From Flavobacterium palustre (lineage in GTDB: Bacteria; Bacteroidota; Bacteroidia; Flavobacteriales; Flavobacteriaceae), in assembly GCF_014639535.1 (NCBI RefSeq), contig NZ_BMGA01000003.1:372001-436000 (forward strand): 64,000 bases of DNA, read 5' to 3'. Both the position numbers and the translations under genes were made by a program. Each line of letters begins with the position of its first letter. The stretch's first letter is position 1. The notes under the pieces are model-generated. The model made no database searches, was not told where the DNA came from, and saw only the letters and a program-made list of their open reading frames with translations. Positions 27,252 to 36,570 of the stretch are shown one piece after another.

Positions 27252-28541
27252 ATGAGAAATCCAATTTTAATTGCCCTATTTTGTTTAACACAAAGCCTGA
27301 TTTCAGCACAAAACCCAACACCTTCAAAACCCCGAATTTTAATCAGTACCGATATCGGCGGAACAGATCCTGACGACAATCAATCGATGACGCATTTACT
27401 GATGTATAGTGATTTATTCCATTTTGAAGGGCTGGTTTCTTCTCCTTCTTATGGTGAAGGAAATAAAGAAGAAATTTTAAGAATGATTGATTTGTATGAA
27501 AAAGATTTGCCAAAACTTCGTAAACACAATAAAAACTTAGAAAAACCGAATTATTTACGTTCGATAACCAAACAAGGGCGTAAAGGAAATGCTCCCTATC
27601 TTGGATATACAACAGCAACTGAAGGTTCTGACTGGATTATTAAATGTGCCAAAAAGAAAAGTACACAACCTTTGTGGATTTTGGGCTGGGGTGGTTTAGA
27701 AGATGTTGCTCAGGCATTGCATGACGCACCGGAAATTCAAAATAAAATTAAAATTTACTGGATTGGTGGTCCCAATAAAAAATGGAGCGCCAATAGTTAT
27801 GCTTATATCGCTGAGAATTTTCCAAACTTATTCTTTATCGAAGTAAATTCCAGTTATTACGGATTTTTCTCTGACAATACCGAACTGGACAGCGTAAACA
27901 GTTCCAATTATTACGACAGCGTCATTAAAGGAGCAGGCCATTTAGGACCGGATTTTAAAAACTACTACAATGGAGAAATCAAAATGGGCGATTCTCCTTC
28001 CCTTTTTTATATGATGGATGGGAATCCTGAAAATACTGAAAGAGAAAGCTGGGGTGGCAGTTTTGAAAAAATATCCTACAGCCCCAGAATGATTTACAAT
28101 CAAGTCACCACTTTAAAAGATACGGTGTCATTTTGTTCTATTATCGAAATTCATCTAAAAGGTCCAAAAACAGCAATTGCTTCAGATTCCATTTGCTTCT
28201 GGATGGAAGTTCCCTACGGGAAAACCGTTCAAAAATGGCCAGGCTATTATTTGGGTAACGGAGATTACGCGATACGCTACATCCCGAAAAAAGCCGAAAA
28301 TTTACATTATAATTTCACATCTGAAATAGCCGAAATCAACGGACTGAAAGGAAGTATTGTTGTAACCAATTTATGGCCCGGCAAAAAACACAATGCCGAT
28401 TATCCACTAGGCAATAATTGGTACAGTGACAAATCAGATCCGGATTTATACGATGGAAAAATCCAGGGAGGCAAAACTGTTTTAAAATGGAGAAAGGCTA
28501 TTCTGGACGATTGGGCAAAACGCTGGAAATGGCTGAAATAA
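27252..28541 (+). CDS. Secreted DUF1593 (nucleoside hydrolase-like) protein
   Basis: This is a 429-residue protein with a signal peptide (1-19, ending ISAQ). The N-terminal nucleoside-hydrolase-like domain has RILISTDIGGTDPDDNQSM (about 29-47), where the DxGxDPDD Asp cluster matches the calcium site of inosine-uridine hydrolases. WILGWGGLEDVAQALHD and IYWIGGPNKKWS follow. The C-terminal third (about 300-429) is beta-rich, as in DUF1593 proteins linked to polysaccharide use. The actual substrate is unknown; glycosidic-bond hydrolysis in the periplasm is an inference. It stands alone, without a sugar-utilisation locus nearby. Confidence 0.85.
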   Translation: MRNPILIALFCLTQSLISAQNPTPSKPRILISTDIGGTDPDDNQSMTHLLMYSDLFHFEGLVSSPSYGEGNKEEILRMIDLYEKDLPKLRKHNKNLEKPNYLRSITKQGRKGNAPYLGYTTATEGSDWIIKCAKKKSTQPLWILGWGGLEDVAQALHDAPEIQNKIKIYWIGGPNKKWSANSYAYIAENFPNLFFIEVNSSYYGFFSDNTELDSVNSSNYYDSVIKGAGHLGPDFKNYYNGEIKMGDSPSLFYMMDGNPENTERESWGGSFEKISYSPRMIYNQVTTLKDTVSFCSIIEIHLKGPKTAIASDSICFWMEVPYGKTVQKWPGYYLGNGDYAIRYIPKKAENLHYNFTSEIAEINGLKGSIVVTNLWPGKKHNADYPLGNNWYSDKSDPDLYDGKIQGGKTVLKWRKAILDDWAKRWKWLK

Positions 28542-28613
28542 AGTCATCGTAATTCCATAATCTGTTCATTTCTCAACAAAAGCCAAATGCCCAAAAATTG
28601 CCAATAAACTTTG

Positions 28614-28621
28614 TACCTTTG
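28614..28621 (+). promoter_or_regulatory. -7 element of uvrB promoter
   Basis: TACCTTTG, 28 bases before the chosen ATG. It overlaps the longer reading frame (28611) and so rules that start out. Confidence 0.5.
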
Positions 28622-28649
28622 CAATTCCAAACTTTGCATTGAAAAACAA

Positions 28650-30641
28650 ATGAAATTCCAAGTCGTATCCGATTACAAACCGAAAGGTGACCAACCACAA
28701 GCGATTGAGAAATTGGCTCAGGGCATTGAAACCGGCGAACAGTTCCAAACCCTTTTGGGAGTTACGGGTTCGGGGAAAACATTTACTGTTGCCAATGTTA
28801 TTCAGGAAGTGCAAAGACCGACTCTGGTATTGGCACATAACAAAACTCTGGCGGCGCAATTGTACTCGGAATTCAAGCAATTTTTCCCTAACAATGCTGT
28901 GGAATACTTTGTTTCTTATTACGATTATTACCAACCCGAAGCTTTTATGCCGGTAACAGGCGTTTTCATTGAAAAAGATTTATCTATCAACGAGGAGCTC
29001 GAAAAAATGCGTCTGAGTACTACTTCTTCGCTACTTTCAGGTCGAAGAGACATTCTGGTGGTAGCTTCCGTTTCCTGTTTATACGGTATTGGGAATCCGG
29101 TTGAATTTCAGAAAAATGTCATTGCAATAGAAAGAGATCAGGAAATCTCCAGAACCAAATTATTACATTACTTAGTACAAAGTTTATATTCCAGAACCGA
29201 AGCCGATTTTACACCCGGAAATTTCAGAATTAAAGGCGACACGGTAGAAGTTTTTCCAAGTTATGCCGATGATGCTTATCGCATTCATTTTTTTGGAGAC
29301 GAAATTGAAGAAATCGAATCTTTTGATGTAAAAACTGCCCAAGTCATTGAACGATTTGAAAAACTGACTATTTACCCTGCTAATATGTTTGTGACCTCGC
29401 AGGATGTATTGCAAAATGCCATTTGGGAAATTCAACAGGATTTGGTCAAACAAGTCGATTATTTTAAAGAAATTGGCAAACATCTCGAAGCAAAACGATT
29501 GGAAGAAAGAACCAATTTCGATTTGGAAATGATTCGGGAATTGGGTTATTGCTCCGGTATCGAAAATTACTCGCGTTATCTCGATGGCAGACAGGCTGGA
29601 ACGCGTCCTTTCTGTTTATTAGATTATTTCCCTAAAGATTATTTGATGGTGGTGGACGAAAGTCACGTAACCCTTTCACAAGTACACGCCATGTATGGAG
29701 GCGACCGAAGCCGTAAAGAAAACCTGGTCGAATACGGATTCAGACTTCCTGCGGCCATGGACAACCGCCCATTGAAGTTTGATGAATTTGAGGCAATGCA
29801 AAATCAGGTAATTTATGTTTCGGCTACACCTGCCGATTATGAACTGCAAAAATGCGATGGGGTTTATGTAGAACAAATTATTCGTCCTACGGGATTATTG
29901 GATCCGGTCATCGAAATCCGTCCAAGCTTAAACCAAATTGACGATTTAATTGAGGAAATCCAGCAACGTTGTGAATTGGACGAACGTGTTTTAGTGACTA
30001 CCCTAACCAAAAGAATGGCTGAGGAGTTAGCTAAATATTTGACTAAAGTTAGCATCCGTTGTCGCTACATTCATTCAGATGTGGATACATTGGAACGCAT
30101 CGAAATCATGCAGGATTTACGTAAAGGAATCTTTGATGTTTTGATTGGAGTCAACTTATTGCGTGAAGGATTAGATTTACCCGAAGTTTCTTTGGTTGCC
30201 ATTTTGGATGCAGACAAAGAAGGATTTTTACGCTCGCATCGTTCGTTGACACAAACTGTTGGTCGTGCGGCGAGAAACCTAAACGGAAAAGCGATTATGT
30301 ATGCTGACAAAATTACCGACAGTATACAAAAAACAATTGACGAAACCAATTACAGAAGAACCAAACAAATTAATTTTAATACCGCCAACAACATTGTTCC
30401 GCAGGCATTGAACAAAAAAATCGACAGTGCTTTTACCAAAAATCCTTTGGTAGAATACGAATTGGGACATACTATAAATACTGCCGCAGAAACGGTAAAC
30501 GAATATTTATCGAAAGAAGAAATCGAAAAACGCATTCGCGAAAAACGTAAATCGATGGAAAAAGCCGCAAAAGAACTCGACTTTATGCAAGCCGCAAAAT
30601 TGCGTGATGAAATCAAAAAATTACAGGAACAACTGGCTTAA
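28650..30641 (+). CDS. uvrB: UvrABC excision nuclease subunit B
   Basis: This is the damage-verifying helicase of nucleotide excision repair. The 663 residues start MKFQVVSDYKPKGDQPQAI. Walker A is GVTGSGKTFT (about 40-49). The DNA-gripping beta-hairpin is in VEYFVSYYDYYQPEAFMP, the Walker B region is VVDESHVTLSQVHAMYGGDRSRKENLVEYGFRLP split around the DESH, and helicase motif VI is QTVGRAARN. A C-terminal UVR motif (about 625-660, EKAAKELDFMQAAKLRDEI) binds UvrC. It converges on a TerB-like gene only 6 bases away, and no terminator separates them. Confidence 0.97.
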   Translation: MKFQVVSDYKPKGDQPQAIEKLAQGIETGEQFQTLLGVTGSGKTFTVANVIQEVQRPTLVLAHNKTLAAQLYSEFKQFFPNNAVEYFVSYYDYYQPEAFMPVTGVFIEKDLSINEELEKMRLSTTSSLLSGRRDILVVASVSCLYGIGNPVEFQKNVIAIERDQEISRTKLLHYLVQSLYSRTEADFTPGNFRIKGDTVEVFPSYADDAYRIHFFGDEIEEIESFDVKTAQVIERFEKLTIYPANMFVTSQDVLQNAIWEIQQDLVKQVDYFKEIGKHLEAKRLEERTNFDLEMIRELGYCSGIENYSRYLDGRQAGTRPFCLLDYFPKDYLMVVDESHVTLSQVHAMYGGDRSRKENLVEYGFRLPAAMDNRPLKFDEFEAMQNQVIYVSATPADYELQKCDGVYVEQIIRPTGLLDPVIEIRPSLNQIDDLIEEIQQRCELDERVLVTTLTKRMAEELAKYLTKVSIRCRYIHSDVDTLERIEIMQDLRKGIFDVLIGVNLLREGLDLPEVSLVAILDADKEGFLRSHRSLTQTVGRAARNLNGKAIMYADKITDSIQKTIDETNYRRTKQINFNTANNIVPQALNKKIDSAFTKNPLVEYELGHTINTAAETVNEYLSKEEIEKRIREKRKSMEKAAKELDFMQAAKLRDEIKKLQEQLA

Positions 30642-30647
30642 CAAAGT

Positions 30648-31043
30648 CTATTCTTCCTGAAAAATTTTCCATAAAGCTTCGTCTGAGATAATTGTATTGG
30701 GAGCATTTCTCACCTTTTTGATTAACACCTTAATCGCATCGGTATCTAATCCCATACTAATTGCGATATGAACAATTAAATCCGGATCCTGTTTGTAGAA
30801 CACTCCGTCATTCTGAAAAAAGACAAGCAACTGATAGAATTGTTTGATTCGGTTCAGTTTCATATTCTCCGGCAAAGCAGGTAACTCATGACTCAACAAA
30901 TCGATGAATCCTCCTTTTTCAAAATTCAATTCGTTAGCTATTAAAAATAAAAAATCATAGCCTTTTTTACTCAACTGACCATCAACTGTCGCAAAGGCAA
31001 TCATCTCTAAAAGCAATTTCTTTTTCTCTTCGTAAGCATCCAT
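30648..31043 (-). CDS. TerB-like small helical protein
   Basis: This is a 131-residue all-helical cytoplasmic protein. The start MDAYEEKKKLLLEMIAFATVDGQLSKKGYDFL and the acidic-helix arrangement recall the TerB (tellurite resistance/DUF533-like) fold, whose signature is an EF-hand-like AxADGxLxxxE; here it reads ATVDGQLSKKG. The function of stand-alone TerB-like proteins in Bacteroidota is not known. It is convergent and nearly abutting with uvrB, so regulation by read-through is possible. Confidence 0.65.
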   Translation of the reverse strand: MDAYEEKKKLLLEMIAFATVDGQLSKKGYDFLFLIANELNFEKGGFIDLLSHELPALPENMKLNRIKQFYQLLVFFQNDGVFYKQDPDLIVHIAISMGLDTDAIKVLIKKVRNAPNTIISDEALWKIFQEE

Positions 31044-31354
31044 ATCGTAAATAATTTAAGCTAATTTATCATTTTTTATGACAAAACCCCAAAAAATCAT
31101 CCACAATTAAACAATTTTATCGCAAAATCACATTTTTTTTCCAACATAAAAAAGCAAAAAACAGCATAAAATTAACTTTTAGAGACAAAAATACATAGTA
31201 CCAAAAACCAGTTTTTAAACAAACCGCTTTTATCGATATACTTTTTTATGATATCGACAAAATGAGATTAAAAAAATCCGAAAATCAAAATTCTGCATTT
31301 CCGGCATTTCTTTTTCATTTTTATAGCTTAATTTTATCATAAAACGAGACTATT
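31044..31354. other. Intergenic region with inverted repeat, divergent genes
   Basis: The region is AT-rich with no ORF. The only structured part is TCGATAT (31233-31239) and ATATCGA (31251-31257), an inverted repeat with an 11-base spacer about 100 bases before the epimerase start. It could be an operator. No clear TAnnTTTG box for either gene. Confidence 0.4.
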
Positions 31355-32365
31355 ATGGAATTGATTATAAGAGAATACGAGCTACAATTAAAGCACACCT
31401 TTACAATCTCTAGAGAATCAATCGATACTCAGCCTTCCTTAATTGTACAATTAAAAAATGGCGGATTCTCAGGTTATGGTGAAGCTACTTCAAATCCTTA
31501 TTACAACATTAGCGTGCCAATGATGAAACAGGATTTAGAAGCAATACGTTCCATCATAGAATCCTCTGTTGATGAAACTCCAGAAGAATTCTGGGCAAAA
31601 GTACACCCTTACTTAAAACACGATATGTTTGCACTTTGTGCACTCGATATGGCCTATACCGATTTGTATGCCCGAAAAAAAGGCAAAAAACTGCATGAAC
31701 TTTGGAATTACGATATCGAAAGAAATCCATTGACCAATTATACCATCGGAATCGACAGTATCGAAAAAATGGTCGCTAAAATGAAGGAACTACCCTGGCC
31801 TATCTATAAAATAAAATTAGGTACCAGCGAAGACATTGCCATTGTAAAAGCACTTCGGGAACATACCGATGCTATTTTCAGAATTGATGCCAATTGTGGT
31901 TGGGAAATCGAAGAAACACTCAATAATGCCATCGAATTAAAAAAACTGGGCGTAGAATTCCTTGAACAACCGCTAAAAGCAGACGATTGGAAAGGTCATG
32001 AAATTGTTTTTAAACATTCGGTTTTACCTATCATTGCTGACGAAAGCTGTATTATTGAACAGGATGTTGCCAAATGTTACAATCATTTTCATGGTGTGAA
32101 CATCAAATTAGTAAAATGTGGTGGTTTGACTCCCGCCCGAAGAATGATTCAACAAGCCAAAAAACTGGGACTAAAAACCATGGTCGGTTGTATGACGGAA
32201 TCTTCTGTTGGGATTTCAGCAATCGCACATCTTTTACCACAATTGGATTATGTAGATATGGATGGTGCCTTGCTTTTATCAGAAGACATTGCCAGCGGAG
32301 TTCTAATTGAAAAAGGAAAAATTGGCTATTCTAATTTGAATGGCACGGGAGTCGTTTTAAAATAA
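31355..32365 (+). CDS. Dipeptide (L-Ala-D/L-Glu) epimerase, enolase superfamily
   Basis: This is a 336-residue muconate-lactonizing-subgroup enzyme. The capping domain spans about 1-115. The barrel has Lys152-x-Lys154 (YKIKLGT), metal ligands Asp178 (RIDANCGW), Glu204 (LEQPL) and Asp229 (ADES), and the opposite acid/base Lys251 (NIKLVKCGG), all in the expected order. It matches L-Ala-D/L-Glu epimerases of murein recycling, although Bacteroidota members can act on other dipeptides. The next gene, a BioF-like PLP enzyme, starts 6 bases after the stop and is co-translated. Confidence 0.9.
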   Translation: MELIIREYELQLKHTFTISRESIDTQPSLIVQLKNGGFSGYGEATSNPYYNISVPMMKQDLEAIRSIIESSVDETPEEFWAKVHPYLKHDMFALCALDMAYTDLYARKKGKKLHELWNYDIERNPLTNYTIGIDSIEKMVAKMKELPWPIYKIKLGTSEDIAIVKALREHTDAIFRIDANCGWEIEETLNNAIELKKLGVEFLEQPLKADDWKGHEIVFKHSVLPIIADESCIIEQDVAKCYNHFHGVNIKLVKCGGLTPARRMIQQAKKLGLKTMVGCMTESSVGISAIAHLLPQLDYVDMDGALLLSEDIASGVLIEKGKIGYSNLNGTGVVLK

Positions 32366-32371
32366 TAATTA

Positions 32372-33412
32372 ATGAAAGTAACCGAATTCCCAGACAGGGT
32401 CTTAAAAATCGATGGAGACAACTATTTATATTTTGGCGGGACAGCATATTTAGGCTTACCGCCAAATAAAAAATTTCAAAAAATACTCTTTAAAAACATT
32501 GCCCGTTGGGGAACGGCTTATGGAAGTTCCAGAAATGCGAATATCAAATTAACAGCTTACGAAAAAGGAGAAACTTTTTTAGCCAATTTTATCAAAGCCG
32601 AAGCTGCCGTCAGCGTTTCCTCAGGAATGTTGGCTGGTCAAATTACACTTGATACCTTAGCATCGGAAACCGATACTTTTTTCCATTTCCCGGACACTCA
32701 TATTGCTATTTCAAAAACAGAAAGTCTTCCGTTTTTTATAGATAACCAGTTAAATCCTCGTTTACTGGATAAAAAACCGGAAAAAATCACCATCCTGACC
32801 GATGCCGTTGCCACTAATACCGTGACAGCAGTTGAACTTTCTTTGCTAGAACAAATTCCAAAACATAAAGAAATTACCTTAGTCATCGACGAATCACACT
32901 CGTTGGGAATATTAGGAACTAATGGCTGTGGTATATTTTCGAATATAAATTATCCCAATATCAAACGTAAAATTATGGTTTCTTCGCTGGGAAAAGCCAT
33001 GGGGTTATCTGGCGGAATCATTGCTGCTGATAGTCATTTTATTCAGAAAATTAGAGAAAACAACACTTTTACAGCCAGCGCCGGAATGAATCCAGCTTTT
33101 GTTAAGACCCTGGCTGATTCAGAATCTTTATACCTGAAGCAACACAAAAAATTAAAGAAAAACTTAGCCTATATCCATTTGAAATTAGTTCCAAATAACA
33201 ATATTCTTTTCGACTCGAATTATCCTGTCATTTATCCAAAAATAGAGAACATCAACGCTGTTTTAGCTTTGCATAAAATAATCATCACCATTTTCAAATA
33301 CACTTCAGAAAACGATTATTTGAACCGGATTATTATTACTGCCAATCATAAAAAAAAGGATTTGGATAAAATAATTGAAATCCTCAATCAATACCAAAGC
33401 AAAGTTGAGTAG
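32372..33412 (+). CDS. BioF/KBL-like PLP-dependent enzyme (alpha-oxoamine synthase fold)
   Basis: This is a 346-residue fold-type I aminotransferase-like protein. Segments typical of the 8-amino-7-oxononanoate synthase/KBL group are visible: YLYFGGTAYLGL, GTAYGSSRNANI, the Asp-x-x-His pair DESHSLG (Asp173, His176) that contacts PLP, and the Schiff-base Lys208 in SSLGKAMGLSGG. It is about 40 residues shorter than BioF, mostly at the C-terminus, and no biotin genes are near. Co-transcription with a dipeptide epimerase suggests amino-acid or peptide metabolism. Exact reaction unknown. Confidence 0.82.
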   Translation: MKVTEFPDRVLKIDGDNYLYFGGTAYLGLPPNKKFQKILFKNIARWGTAYGSSRNANIKLTAYEKGETFLANFIKAEAAVSVSSGMLAGQITLDTLASETDTFFHFPDTHIAISKTESLPFFIDNQLNPRLLDKKPEKITILTDAVATNTVTAVELSLLEQIPKHKEITLVIDESHSLGILGTNGCGIFSNINYPNIKRKIMVSSLGKAMGLSGGIIAADSHFIQKIRENNTFTASAGMNPAFVKTLADSESLYLKQHKKLKKNLAYIHLKLVPNNNILFDSNYPVIYPKIENINAVLALHKIIITIFKYTSENDYLNRIIITANHKKKDLDKIIEILNQYQSKVE

Positions 33413-33437
33413 CCAATGCTATAATAATGTACCTTTG
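33405..33437 (+). promoter_or_regulatory. Possible promoter of DUF1456 gene
   Basis: TTG (33405-33407), 22-base spacer, TACCTTTG (33430-33437). The -33 part lies inside the end of the preceding gene. Confidence 0.45.
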
Positions 33438-33451
33438 TAAAAAATATTATA

Positions 33452-33865
33452 ATGACAAACAACGATATCTTTAAAAAACTACGCGTGGCTTTAATGCTGC
33501 GTGATGACCAAATTGTAGAAATATTAGAATTGGTCGATTTTAGAATTTCTAAATCAGAGTTAGGTGCTTTTTTCCGTGACGAAAAACACCCAAATTATGT
33601 AGAATGTGGTGACCAGGTGTTGCGTAATTTCTTAAATGGATTAGTCATTCATTTACGCGGAACAAAAGAAAACCCTAAAAACCCTAAAGATGTCTTAGCG
33701 AAGCATAAAGCTGAAATCCCTGCAAAAGCAAAGGAAGCTCCAAAAACAGATGCAAAAGCAACGAAAACAGGTTTCAAGAAAAAACCTAATTTTAAAAAAG
33801 CTGCTCCAAAAATTCAGGTTGTAGAGAAAGTGAAATTCAACAACGGGAAAAACAAAAAATCTTAG
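33452..33865 (+). CDS. DUF1456 (YehS-like) protein with basic tail
   Basis: This is a 137-residue protein. Residues 1-72 are a DUF1456 repeat pair: NNDIFKKLRVALMLRDDQIVEILELVDFRISKSELGAFFRDEKHPNY, then LRNFLNGLVIHLRG. Residues 73-137 are a Lys/Ala/Pro-rich basic tail like those on nucleic-acid-associated proteins. The function of the family is unknown. E. coli YehS carries the same core. Its own promoter and a terminator make it monocistronic. Confidence 0.9.
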   Translation: MTNNDIFKKLRVALMLRDDQIVEILELVDFRISKSELGAFFRDEKHPNYVECGDQVLRNFLNGLVIHLRGTKENPKNPKDVLAKHKAEIPAKAKEAPKTDAKATKTGFKKKPNFKKAAPKIQVVEKVKFNNGKNKKS

Positions 33866-33894
33866 ATTGTATTTTCTTTTCACAAAATCCAATA

Positions 33895-33934
33895 AAAAAT
33901 CCCATCTTGTTTATAAAAACCGGATGGGATTTTA
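33895..33934. terminator. Bidirectional terminator
   Basis: AAAAAATCCCATC pairs with GATGGGATTTT around a 16-base loop. It lies between the DUF1456 gene and the minus-strand small secreted protein. Confidence 0.8.
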
Positions 33935-33951
33935 CATTTCTGCCCATTGGA

Positions 33952-34293
33952 TTACTTAGTAAACTTAACTAAAAAAATAAGTCCTTTTCCTTCGCCTAAT
34001 TCTACCGCTGACAACTTTTGATAATTCAAAGTATTTTTGATATAATAATTCAGATTTTCATCAGTAGTATTGGTGCTCATTACCACAATTTCATTATTCT
34101 CATTAATTGCAATTCGTACTTTTACCACTACATCCTGATCTAAACCACTAAATGAAGGGGAACTATTAAGTAATTTAGCAATCTCTTTGTAGGTTGCCTC
34201 CAGAGTTCCGGTTTCACTATTAGGCGTTTTCTTTGCAGCAAATGCTGTTGTTAAAAATAAAGTAACAACAACTGATAACATTAATTTTCTCAT
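33952..34293 (-). CDS. Small secreted protein, paralogue 1
   Basis: This is a 113-residue protein. ATG 34293 gives MRKLMLSVVVTLFLTTAFAA, a clean signal peptide; the longer frame to 34365 is rejected. The mature part of about 93 residues has a conserved VVVKVRIAINENNEIVVMSTNTTDENLNYYIKNTLNYQKL (about 50-89), likely a beta-alpha-beta TonB-C-like fold. It is about 60-65% identical by eye to the next gene upstream (34616-34954). Function unknown. A TonB C-terminal-domain relative is possible from the VKVxIxxNxxI pattern. Confidence 0.8.
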   Translation of the reverse strand: MRKLMLSVVVTLFLTTAFAAKKTPNSETGTLEATYKEIAKLLNSSPSFSGLDQDVVVKVRIAINENNEIVVMSTNTTDENLNYYIKNTLNYQKLSAVELGEGKGLIFLVKFTK

Positions 34294-34563
34294 GATTTCT
34301 TCGTTTTTAATTAGAATTAAATTGTATCCGATTTCATTGTAAAAGTAAAAAAAGCAAACGTTCAAAAAACAAATAATCCACTGACAACGTGCGATTTACG
34401 ATTTAAGAAAATTATAACAACAAAAAATAGTCGCACTGTAAAAAAAACACACTATATTTTCACTATTCACACAAAAAACAGGAATTCGAAGAAAAAAAAT
34501 CAGCAAAACAGACCAAATTAACAGAATAACTAAACATAATTCAATACAAAATACAACTAAAAA
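34294..34563. other. Gap between the two paralogues, nothing recognised
   Basis: AT-rich. The 76-codon minus-strand ORF in it is judged spurious, as it runs through the terminator of the upstream gene. No clear promoter. Confidence 0.4.
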
Positions 34564-34596
34564 CAAAAAATCCCAGGCAATAACCCGGGATTTTAT
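34564..34596 (-). terminator. Terminator of small secreted protein 2
   Basis: AAAAATCCC-A-GG around AATAA-type loop to CC-CGGGATTTT. It separates the tandem paralogues, so each has its own transcript end. Confidence 0.7.
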
Positions 34597-34615
34597 CTCT
34601 TTTTTAATTTTAAAC

Positions 34616-34954
34616 CTACTTAGCAAACTTGATTAAAAAAACAAGTCCTCTTCCTGCCTGCAACTCTTCACTGAACAACTTTTGATAGTTTAAAGTATTT
34701 TTAATATAGTAGTTCAAATCATCATTAGTAGTATCAGTACTCATAACTACAATTTCATGTTTTTCATTAATTGCAATTCTTACCTTTACCACAACGTCAT
34801 GGTCTAATCCTCCAAAATTAGGATAGGTATTTAACATTTTAGTCAATTCCTTATAAGTCTCATCAAAATTTTCTGCTGTATTTGGAGACTTATCCGCAGC
34901 AAACACTGTACTCATAAATAAAGTAACAATAACAGATAAAAATAATTTTTTCAT
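34616..34954 (-). CDS. Small secreted protein, paralogue 2
   Basis: This is a 112-residue protein. Signal peptide MKKLFLSVIVTLFMSTVFAA. The mature domain shares DHDVVVKVRIAINE, EIVVMSTDTTND, LNYYIKNTLNYQKL and GLVFLIKFAK with paralogue 1, including the C-terminal FxKF end. It clearly arose by tandem duplication. Both lack lipobox and Cys. Probably periplasmic. No recognised family name; the strand-helix-strand order resembles TonB C-terminal-like domains, stated as inference. Confidence 0.8.
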   Translation of the reverse strand: MKKLFLSVIVTLFMSTVFAADKSPNTAENFDETYKELTKMLNTYPNFGGLDHDVVVKVRIAINEKHEIVVMSTDTTNDDLNYYIKNTLNYQKLFSEELQAGRGLVFLIKFAK

Positions 34955-35275
34955 GATTTCTTTGTTTTTAATTACAGTTCAAAATTACTACAGAACCCCA
35001 ACATAAAAACCACAAAAACAATTACTTAACCCAATAATAAAGAAGCACATTTTTTAATTATTATCAGCTATAAAAACTATCCGGATAAAAAACAACAGCT
35101 TCACAAAAAACATTCTTCAAAATTACATTAATCGCATAAAAAGAGATAAATCACTAAAAAAAGATGATAATCGACTCGGTAATACTAAGTTAATATTAAT
35201 GATTAATACCTAAAAAACCAGCTTTTCAATAATCATAATATTAAGTACAAAACAAATCTAAACTGTAGAAAGCAA
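34955..35275. other. Intergenic region, nothing recognised
   Basis: Very AT-rich gap of about 320 bases between sucC and the small secreted protein gene. No ORF, strong hairpin or confident promoter seen. Confidence 0.4.
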
Positions 35276-35306
35276 AAAAAATCCTGTTCATAACGAACAG
35301 GATTTT
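35276..35306 (-). terminator. Terminator of sucC
   Basis: AAAAATCCTGTTC, loop ATAA, CGAACAGGATTTT, read on the minus strand. Confidence 0.85.
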
Positions 35307-35328
35307 AAATATATAACCAGCTTCTTAA

Positions 35329-36522
35329 TTAAGAAAGAGCAGCTTGTACTTGGTCAGCAGCTTCCTGAAATTGTACTGCTGATAAAATTGGCATTCCAGA
35401 ATTATCGATTAATTCTTTTGCAATTTCAGCATTTGTACCTTGCAAACGAACAATAATCGGCACTTTAATAGCGTCACCCATGTTTTTGTAAGCGTCAACA
35501 ACACCCTGAGCAACACGGTCACAACGAACGATTCCTCCAAAAATGTTAATCAGAATAGCTTTTACGTTTGGATCTTTAAGGATAATACGGAAAGCTGTTT
35601 CAACACGTTTTGCATCAGCAGTCCCTCCTACATCAAGGAAGTTAGCCGGTTCAAAACCTGCATATTTAATTAAATCCATAGTTGCCATTGCAAGACCTGC
35701 ACCGTTTACCATACAACCTACAGTACCGTCAAGATCTACATAGTTCAAACCAACTTCTTTCGCTTCAACTTCAATTGGATTTTCTTCACGAACATCACGC
35801 ATATCAGCATACACTTTTTGTCTGTACAATGCGTTATCGTCAATATTTACTTTAGCATCTACCGCTAAAATTTTATTATCAGATGTTTTCAAAACAGGAT
35901 TGATTTCAAACATAGAAGCATCTGAACCAATATAAGCTTTGTATAAAGCATCGATGAATTTCACCATTTCTTTGAATGCGTTTCCTGTAACACCTAAGTT
36001 AAAAGCAATTCTTCTTGCCTGGAAACCTTGCAATCCAACAGCCGGATCAATTTCTTCTGTAAAAATTAAATGTGGAGTATGCTCAGCTACTTCTTCGATA
36101 TCCATTCCACCTTCAGTAGAATACATAATCATATTACGTCCTGTAGCTCTGTTCAATAAAACAGAAACATAAAACTCTGAAGTTTCAGATTCTCCAGGAT
36201 AATAAACATCCTCAGCAATTAAAACTTTGTGAACTGTTTTCCCCTCAGCAGAAGTTTGAGGAGTAACTAATTGCATTCCGATAATTTCGCTTGCAACTCC
36301 TTCTACTTTGTCAATTCCTTTGGCAAGTTTCACACCACCACCTTTTCCACGTCCACCAGCGTGAATTTGGGCTTTTACAACATACCAACTCGTTCCCGTT
36401 TCGGTAGTTAATTGTTTTGCAGCAGCAACTGCTTCAACTGGGCTATTAGCAACGATTCCGCGTTGAACGCGAACTCCATAGCTAGCTAAAATCTCTTTTC
36501 CTTGATATTCGTGTATGTTCAT
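35329..36522 (-). CDS. sucC: Succinyl-CoA synthetase beta subunit (ADP-forming type)
   Basis: This TCA cycle subunit interconverts succinyl-CoA and succinate with nucleotide phosphorylation. It is 397 residues from ATG 36522 ([17 protein letters not shown]). The longer frame to 36573 contains the promoter region and is rejected. The ATP-grasp domain has [20 protein letters not shown] and [29 protein letters not shown]. The C-terminal CoA-ligase part has [25 protein letters not shown] and [13 protein letters not shown]. The alpha subunit sucD is not in the window, so the two genes are apart. Confidence 0.97.
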   Translation of the reverse strand: MNIHEYQGKEILASYGVRVQRGIVANSPVEAVAAAKQLTTETGTSWYVVKAQIHAGGRGKGGGVKLAKGIDKVEGVASEIIGMQLVTPQTSAEGKTVHKVLIAEDVYYPGESETSEFYVSVLLNRATGRNMIMYSTEGGMDIEEVAEHTPHLIFTEEIDPAVGLQGFQARRIAFNLGVTGNAFKEMVKFIDALYKAYIGSDASMFEINPVLKTSDNKILAVDAKVNIDDNALYRQKVYADMRDVREENPIEVEAKEVGLNYVDLDGTVGCMVNGAGLAMATMDLIKYAGFEPANFLDVGGTADAKRVETAFRIILKDPNVKAILINIFGGIVRCDRVAQGVVDAYKNMGDAIKVPIIVRLQGTNAEIAKELIDNSGMPILSAVQFQEAADQVQAALS

Positions 36523-36570
36523 AATATAGAATTTGTCTGAATCTGATTTTATTTCAGAAAATAAGTGTGA

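Noticed and set aside
34396-34626. 76-codon minus-strand ORF between the two small secreted paralogues
   Set aside because: It runs through the terminator hairpin of the upstream gene, has AT-driven hydrophobic composition and no promoter or family match.
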